Part shown: in pieces, positions 57,826-64,000 of the stretch
Layout of the letters: every line of letters starts with the position of its first letter
How positions within the stretch are numbered: position 1 is the stretch's first letter
From: Riptortus pedestris
Taxonomy: Eukaryota; Arthropoda; Insecta; Hemiptera; Alydidae
NCBI GenBank assembly: GCA_019009955.1
Contig: CM032230.1
Location: 10,589,501-10,653,500 of the forward strand
Direction of reading: 5' to 3'
Length of the DNA: 64,000 bases
Program-made: the position numbers and the translations under genes
Notes under the pieces: model-generated
What the model saw: the letters and a program-made list of their open reading frames with translations, nothing else
Database searches by the model: none
Told to the model about the DNA's origin: nothing

Positions 57826-57937
57826 GAAACGCTGTCATCTCCTGGGAAGGATCGACGGACATTTGAAGACATTTTTCGAAAATCGCGCCCTGAGTGCAAC
57901 CTCAATAGCTGATTTCCCTTAAGAGAAATCTGCTAAA
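57826..57937 (-). repeat. Family A hairpin-end fragment
   Basis: CTGTCATCTCCTGGGAAGGA, CGACGGACATTTGAAGAC and the palindrome GATTTCCCTTAAGAGAAATC with TGCTAA match the hairpin end of family A. Confidence 0.75.
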
Positions 57938-58828
57938 AGTCATTTATATTTCTTCTTCTGGCGGAAATGTACTAATACAATATCTGGTTATAAAGCAAAC
58001 TATTAGAATTGTAACCATAATTACGGTATGTTATATCAATGGTGCTAAAGGCACCGTATAATTTACAAATTATATCAATTACATACTAACTGCTATAATT
58101 GTAATCACAAACTGTGAGAACGAGACGTTACTCAGTTGAGTGTAGCGGTGACGTCATCAATTCTCTTAGCTCTATTCTACAACCTCTTTGTCTTACCGCC
58201 CTACTGAGCTTTCATCTTTGGATTTCAACCCAATTCTGTGGCAGCCCGTGAACTCAAAAAGTCCGTCACGCAGGGGCTGCGTAAACTAAGCAGATTTCCC
58301 ACTTGTTTGTATGACACGCTTATCCGATGGAGCAGTGACATAACTGTGAAATATTAATAAATTATAACAGAACGTCCAGAAAATAAGCAGGACAAGTGGT
58401 AAAAAATTAATAAACTTTTCTTTTCTTTTTAATACTTTTACTAATATTTCATTGTTCCACCGGATATATTCTCTAATTCTAAACAAAACTCGGATGAGTA
58501 GAAGTGGGAGTAATGGAGGGTGAAAACAAGAAAGTACGAATAACTCAATTAATATTTGAGTTACGAGAGCATGAAGCAAACAATAATTGTAGAACATCAA
58601 TAGTTTAACAAGATTGGTTACATAACAGTTTTCTATACGACTTATAATAACGGAGGTATTTTGAACTTTCGAATTCCCCCTCCCTTTCCTGGTCCATTTT
58701 CAGCTAATAAGGCCATTAGTGCTGAATGAAAAGGTAATATATCGAGTTTGCAATAGATTAAAATTTAATCTATTGCGAAACATTTTTTATGTTTATTTAA
58801 TAAACATTTTTGTCTCAATAAATAAAAC

Positions 58829-59455
58829 AAAAGTCCGTCACGCAGGGGCTGCGTAAACTAAGCAGATTTCCCACATGACGTTTTCCAGTAGATAAATCTG
58901 CCCAATAACACCTGCAGAAGTAAGGTATCTCTAAACCTATTCAAGAGGGACGAATAGTTATGGAAACGGCCGCCAGAGCTCTCGGCGGAAATTCCCGAAC
59001 ATAGACGACTCCTGCCGACGACACACAGAATACAAATGCAAATATCTCGGTTAATATTCAAGATACAGAATAAATGTATAGAACAATATTTATAGTAAAT
59101 TTAATTTGCAATAAGATTGATTCTATACAATTTTTCGATCCGACGCATAATAATGGAGATATTGTGAATTTTCAAAAATCCCCCCTCTAAACCCCCCCCC
59201 TCCCACTGGTCCGATTTCAGCCATTAACGAACTTGATCTTCCTTTTTACATAAAACGATTAAATATCGAGTTTGGTAACGATCAAACAAAAATTGCGACC
59301 GCTAGAGCGTTAACAGACAAATATATATAATTTTGAACGGACCTCATTTTCGTCATCTCCTGGGTAGGATCGATGGACATTTGAGAAATTTTTTCGAAAC
59401 TCACGTCATGAGTACGACCTCAACAGCTGATTTCCCTCAAGAGAAATCTGCTAAC
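58829..59455 (-). mobile_element. Family A element, full-length copy
   Basis: This copy starts AAAGTCCGTCACGCAGGGGC and AAGCAGATTTCCCAC. It includes a GC-richer block (GGCCGCCAGAGCTCTCGGCG) shared inversely with the copy at 43583-44116, then the core. It ends with the hairpin GATTTCCCTCAAGAGAAATC and TGCTAA at 59455. A separate family A end lies at 58258-58300. Confidence 0.8.
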
Positions 59456-59459
59456 ACCA

Positions 59460-61500
59460 TAATTGATGTAGTCATCACGTAATAAAGATCTATTACAAAC
59501 AATATTTGGCATTTAAGCTTGGAATAAGACCATTTATGATATTTTTCCTTATTGATAAAGTGAGATGACTAAATGTGGGGATTTACTGAAGGCTGAAAAT
59601 TAAAAATTGCAAAACCTCGGTTAATATTCAAGATGGAGGAAATGTGTATATAAGACATGTTTTTAGAACATTATATTTGTAACAAGATCAGTTATCTACC
59701 ATTTCTCGATTTGCCTCATAATAACGGAGCTATTTTGTAAATTCCGATTTTCTTTAAACATCCCCTACACCCCTTCCAATTTCACCCGAACTTGATCTTT
59801 AGTTTTACACGAAACACTTGTATATCAAGTTTTTGAAAGATCAAACAAAAATTGTGACCGCTAGAGAACGAATATATATATGTAATTCTATTATACTAAT
59901 TTATTCTCTATCTTGAATATTAACTAAGATATTTGCATTTCTTAGTTCTCAGCCTTCAGTAAACTTCACTCCGACTAATGTCATAACAATAAGCGCTGTA
60001 TTATGAACCACTTTATCTGAAGCTGAAATACCAAATATTGTTTCGTTTTCATTGAACTTTTCAGTTGTTTTATTTGAACTGTGCATGATGCAAGCCAAAT
60101 GTGATAATGAACATTTTGCGGTCTTGAATTGAACATATTTATTTGTGATACCATACGAGATATTTAAAGAGCCTTATTAGTTTAGGCCAGAAATCAGCCA
60201 GAAAATGGGGGGGGGGGTTAGAGCGAATGGGAATTTGAAAATTTAAAATATATCACTTATTGTGAGTTGGACAGAAGAAAGTATGGAAAACACTAAATTA
60301 ACAACACTAGTTATATAATTTTTGAAGAGATTTATAAGGAATATAATTAATGACAATCATTGGAAAATCCTTAGTCCCACCCTGGCTAGAAAAGGGCGGT
60401 AACCTGTAGATAACCCGTCCCAATTAGCCTTAGTTGCAAAAAGAGGACGTCAATAAATAAATTTAAATGACAATTATTGGATAATGCTTGGTTAATAATA
60501 TTGCCTATATACTTTTTTACCAGATGTGTGACGGATATTTGGGATGCAATAATAATTCTTGAAATATATTACATTAACAATACTAGTTACATAATTTATG
60601 ACCAAATTTATAACGAATATGGGACGTATAATGACAATTATTTAAAATGCTTGATCAATAATATTGGTTCAAATTCTTTTGAACCAAAATCAATTTCTTT
60701 TGATTCTGGTTGATCAAATGCTTTTCACGGCAGATGAGTTAATAAAAAAATGCCAGAGGAAAAACTTGTAAGTCTCCATCTTTAGTTCCACCGTAGTGCA
60801 TTATATTTCAACTTTGACGCACCTCGAACGGTTGTCGCGCGTCTACAGATGACATCTATTTTGTATTAAGCTCATTCATATTAACTTAGTATATTTAATA
60901 CTGAAATTTATAATGAATCAGAATAATCTTTATCGTAATCACTCACATTATAGCAGTCCAAAACTAAAGAAGGGGGGTGCATATACTGAACGTATTTGCA
61001 TATATCTCACAAAATACAAGCTCTAAACCTATTTCACGAGAGCCCAACAGTTACGGAAACTGTCGAACTAACGTTTGGTGGAGACTCATGATGAACAACC
61101 GACAATAGCCGATCTCATCTCGTCCGTTATCCGCATACACTTAATAAAAATGCAAATATCTCTGTTAATCTCGGAAATGTTTCGAAAATCACGTCTTGAG
61201 AGCGACCTCAATAGCTGATTTCCCTTAAGGGAAATCTGCCAAAAAAATTATTCTTTTTTAGCTTGTCTCTTTTTAATTAGCATCTACACTTGCAAAGATA
61301 TTTCTAAATGAATGAGTAGAAAAAATGCATAATAATGTAACGAATATTAATAATGTAAATTAGTTTTTTATGATTCCGATTCATAAGTTGCTTGAACAAG
61401 ATAAAGATGTTGAGAATACCAGATTTAACAAATAACGTAGATCATTTAATTTCACAGTCCGTTTGTTGGTCATTTAATAACTTTTTAAAGACTTTGAATG
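59460..61500. other. Repeat-filled stretch
   Basis: This stretch contains sequence related to the satellite monomer (about 59880-60090, with CTCAGCCTTCAGTAAA and AACAATAAGC), a SINE fragment and a family A copy with an internal deletion (about 61003-61250, ending in TTCCCTTAAGGGAAATC). An open frame at 60477-60713 has no recognised product. Confidence 0.5.
60364..60463 (+). repeat. SINE 3' fragment
   Basis: AAATCCTTAGTCCCACCCTG, GGTAACCTGTAGATAACCCG and TTAGTTGCAAAAAGAGGACG are the SINE tail; the tRNA-like head is absent. Confidence 0.75.
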
Positions 61501-61515
61501 AACGTAATAAAAAAA

Positions 61516-61725
61516 AAAGTCCGTCAGGGGCTGCGTAAACTAAGCAGATTTCCCCTGTGAAGTTTTACAATAGAGAAATCTGCATACTGGTAACACAATA
61601 CCACCGTGAGTAAATACAAACGGCAATGAGAAATCTTTCTGTTTATTTTAATAAATTCCCAACTGAAACGGCTTCTGAATTGTAAGAATAATTTATATTT
61701 TAATAACTCAAATTTTAGTAGTACT
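61516..61725 (-). repeat. Family A end fragment (long variant)
   Basis: This 200-bp piece nearly matches 24893-25110 (shared GAGAAATCTGCATACTGG, GAGTAAATACAAACGG and TTCTGAATTGTAAGAATAA), with a six-base deletion in the terminal GTCCGTCA...GGGGCTGCG. Confidence 0.75.
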
Positions 61726-62084
61726 GGACCAACTAGGTTCCAAAATGAATTTTGTTGGTCACCAACATGGCGAAACTAGAGATGGAGGATTACAACGTTT
61801 TCCACTGACATGTTATTATACATTTAGCTGAAAAAAAGTATGTGATCTGGTTTATCTTGGGCATCCTGCATACTTTTCGACCACATGTTTAACGGATTAT
61901 AGGATGTATAATGACTTTTATTGGAAATTGTTTAAAAATATTGGTTATATCATTTCTGACCATATTTATAACGGTTTAAGGACCTATAATGACTATGTAT
62001 ACAATTTCAAAATAAAACTTACGTATTAATAAGGTGTGGTGTGACTAGATTAAGTAATATCATCGAGAGAGAGAAGGGACGGAG

Positions 62085-62332
62085 GTTCTGATAGAACTTT
62101 TAGCGGAGATCTTTGCTGTGATGCTGACAAAAGAACTTTTGGTTGTATTGCTAATAGAAGGAGTCTTAAGCGTGATGCTGATAGTAGAAGTCTTGCCTGT
62201 GATGCTGAAGAAGCACTCTTGGCTTGATGCCGATAAAAGAACCTTTGGCTGTGGCGCTGATAGAAATACTATTGGATGTGGTGCTGATAGAAATACACTT
62301 GGCTGTGGTGCTGATAGGAGAGCTCTTGACTC
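62085..62332 (+). repeat. 27-bp minisatellite with coding potential
   Basis: About nine diverged copies of a 27-bp unit lie here; the clearest reads TGTGGTGCTGATAGAAATAC ACTTGGC. Translated, the unit gives a nine-residue repeat (CDADKRTFG, CGADRNTIG, CGADRNTLG). The frame is open across the array except for one apparent single-base deletion near 62224. It may be a decayed coding fragment, or a noncoding minisatellite that happens to be a multiple of three. Confidence 0.7.
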
Positions 62333-62379
62333 TGAACTATTGACTCCGGCGTACTATTAAGCCTGATTGCCAATCTCGT

Positions 62380-62633
62380 CGAGGAGGGAATCCCTGCATG
62401 TCGTGACGTAGGAGGAAAACGCCGAGCACAACCTGTTTCTCGCCGACCCTGTGTCGTGGTTTACTGCCGGAGGTGAATAACCATGGAGTTCCCCGAGAAC
62501 CCCATGTAGGATGTGTGCTATCGCGGCTCGGTGTAAATAATAAACATACCAAGGAAGATACGAGATCGTGAGCGAGGGAGAAAAAGAAGTACAAGTGTAT
62601 CGGTTTGTTACAACTTGTTGTTTTTATTACTTA
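62380..62633. other. GC-richer block of unknown identity
   Basis: This 250-bp block is markedly less AT-rich than its surroundings and ends with AATAATAAACATACC and a purine-rich tract (GAGCGAGGGAGAAAAAGAAG). It could be the end of an LTR or of another element directly abutting the Helitron end at 62634. No identity is claimed. Confidence 0.3.
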
Positions 62634-63426
62634 CTAGCTAAGGTACCCGGGTTCGCCCGTGAAATCATTTGGAGCAGAATGGTAATGGTATTTTTTTGGG
62701 AGCTTTACTTTGTACAATATTTTTACTTCCCCGTCTCAGTGCTTAGGATTTACACAGAGTCCGATGTGCTGCTTAATTCTACAAAATACACAATATTTTT
62801 ATATTACCCGTTTCCTGTGCATGTATCTTTTTTTATATATAACATAATCATAGATTATCATATTATTATAGTCAAAAATACGGAGTTTCGTTGATTTCGA
62901 TTTAGTCTTTCGCGTCCTATAACATTGTTGACCCTTCTGTAGTTTTTCGTGCATGCCTCAATGAAACTTCATTATACGGCAAAAGTTAATATAACAAAAG
63001 TTAATTTAAATAACAAAACAAAGAACTTTTGTTATATGCACGTTTGCCAAAAAAGTAATGTTACGAAATATCGCGTTTTTATATTTCAGACCTCCCTTAT
63101 AACCCCCACACCTGTTCGTACCTTGAAATTTTAATATAGCTTATAATCAGGGAGGTGTTAATAAATCACATACGGAGTTTCATTAAGTTTGGTTAAGTCT
63201 TTTGTGCCATATAAAATTGTTGTTTTCTAGTTTTTAGCGTATTTATACTTCGGTATTCGATAAAAGTGTATATAACCAAAGTTACTCTAACTAACAAAAT
63301 AAACAACTTTTGTTATGAGCATATTTGCCGAAAAACCAATAGGAGACGAAATATTGCTATTTTTAATTTCAGGCCTCCTTATAACCCCCACTCCAGTTCG
63401 TCTCAGAGAATATTAATATAGCCAGA
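62634..63426 (-). mobile_element. Non-autonomous Helitron, 5' end not resolved
   Basis: On the minus strand the element ends with a hairpin (CGGG CGAAC CCGGG), TACCTTAG and CTAG followed by T. Internal phrases (CCCTTATAACCCCCAC, AACAAAATAAACAACTTTTG, GTATATAACCAAAGTTAC) match the complete Helitron at 53254-54345. Similarity stops near 63426 without a visible TC terminus. Confidence 0.75.
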
Positions 63427-63672
63427 CACTTAACCTTAAAATTTTTTCACTTTCTGGTAAAAAGACTAATTGGAACGGGCTATCTAACTGTAATTAATTA
63501 ATCCGGGTATTCCCGGCAGTATCTCTGTTCAGATTCGCAGTCAAATTCTTCTTGTGTGGAGTAGCTTTTCAATGTAGAAACTAGTAAAAACTGCATTCCT
63601 ATCAAGACATTCATGCACCTGAGCTGCGAGAACAAGAATAAAAAAAAATCACAATTATATTAAAATATCGTT

Positions 63673-63960
63673 TTAGAAGATTTTCCTTAAGGGAAATCAC
63701 CTATTGAAGTTGTACTTATGACGGGAATTTAAAAAAGAATATATATTCCGTTAAAGGTCTAGCGAACGCAAAGTTAGCAGATTTCACCAAAGAGAAATCA
63801 GCTATTGAGGTTGTACAGCTCACGCGAGTTGAGTATTACGAAAATTTCCATCAAATTTCCATGGGTCCTACCTAGAAGATGATGAAAACGAGGTCTGCTC
63901 AAAATTGTATACACCGCATACACACACAAATATAAAATTAGTCTGTTACCTGTCTAGTGG
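63673..63960 (+). repeat. Two adjacent family A hairpin-end fragments
   Basis: TTTTCCTTAAGGGAAATCAC with TATTGAAG (about 63683) and GCAGATTTCACCAAAGAGAA with TCAGCTATTGAGG (about 63779) are two hairpin ends in the same orientation. The second continues into the GGGTCCTACCTAGAAGATGA block and TGTTACCTGTCTAGTGG core. Confidence 0.65.
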
Positions 63961-64000
63961 TGTCCTTGGAAAACGATAATAAAGACTGTTTAGTTTGAGA

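Noticed and set aside
58858..59061. Minus-strand frame MNINRDICICILC, also on plus strand at 43885-44088
   Set aside because: Both lie inside family A copies in matching positions; the frame is a by-product of the repeat, not a gene.

Overview
The window is eukaryotic and almost certainly from an arthropod, most likely an insect; a hemipteran is my guess, but that is inference only. It is AT-rich, its genes are split by many GT-AG introns, and it is packed with transposon remnants (mariner, Helitron, hAT, piggyBac-like, SINE, LTR), microsatellites and a satellite array. Nothing in it looks bacterial or viral in organisation.

Two genes are supported, both on the minus strand. (1) MED23, a Mediator tail subunit, occupies about 7.8-41.8 kb. 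I rebuilt 22 coding exons whose junctions all use GT-AG and whose reading frame stays open from an ATG at 41765 to a stop at 7805-7807. The product is 1,404 residues and its C-terminal tail carries a run of 11-residue repeats. (2) Upstream lies a two-exon gene (46.8-56.5 kb): a 17-codon signal-peptide exon spliced across a 5.4 kb intron to one 4.25 kb exon. It encodes a predicted secreted protein of 1,434 residues with about 32 ankyrin repeats arranged in a strict two-repeat (66-residue) alternation. Its N-terminal domain is not one I recognise. This is the most unusual gene here.

Layout. 1-7.8 kb: repeat debris downstream of MED23. 7.8-41.8 kb: MED23, with introns holding SINEs, a long-terminal-inverted-repeat element, an hAT transposase remnant, an LTR-like promoter unit, Helitron fragments, a 71-bp piggyBac-like MITE and a degenerate hammerhead ribozyme. 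41.8-46.5 kb: intergenic, with a direct-repeat-flanked LTR-like remnant and a 213-bp satellite array of 11 copies with no length variation. 46.8-56.5 kb: the ankyrin gene, whose intron holds a DD41D mariner with one in-frame stop and a Helitron inserted into an AT microsatellite. 56.5-64 kb: repeats, a 27-bp minisatellite and a second Helitron.

One dispersed element (called family A here; about 620-810 bp) recurs throughout. One end carries a palindrome around TTAAGGGAAATC and the other the motif CGTCACGCAGGGGCTGCG. The satellite array starts at the end of one of its copies. No functional link between the two genes is evident beyond adjacency and shared orientation.
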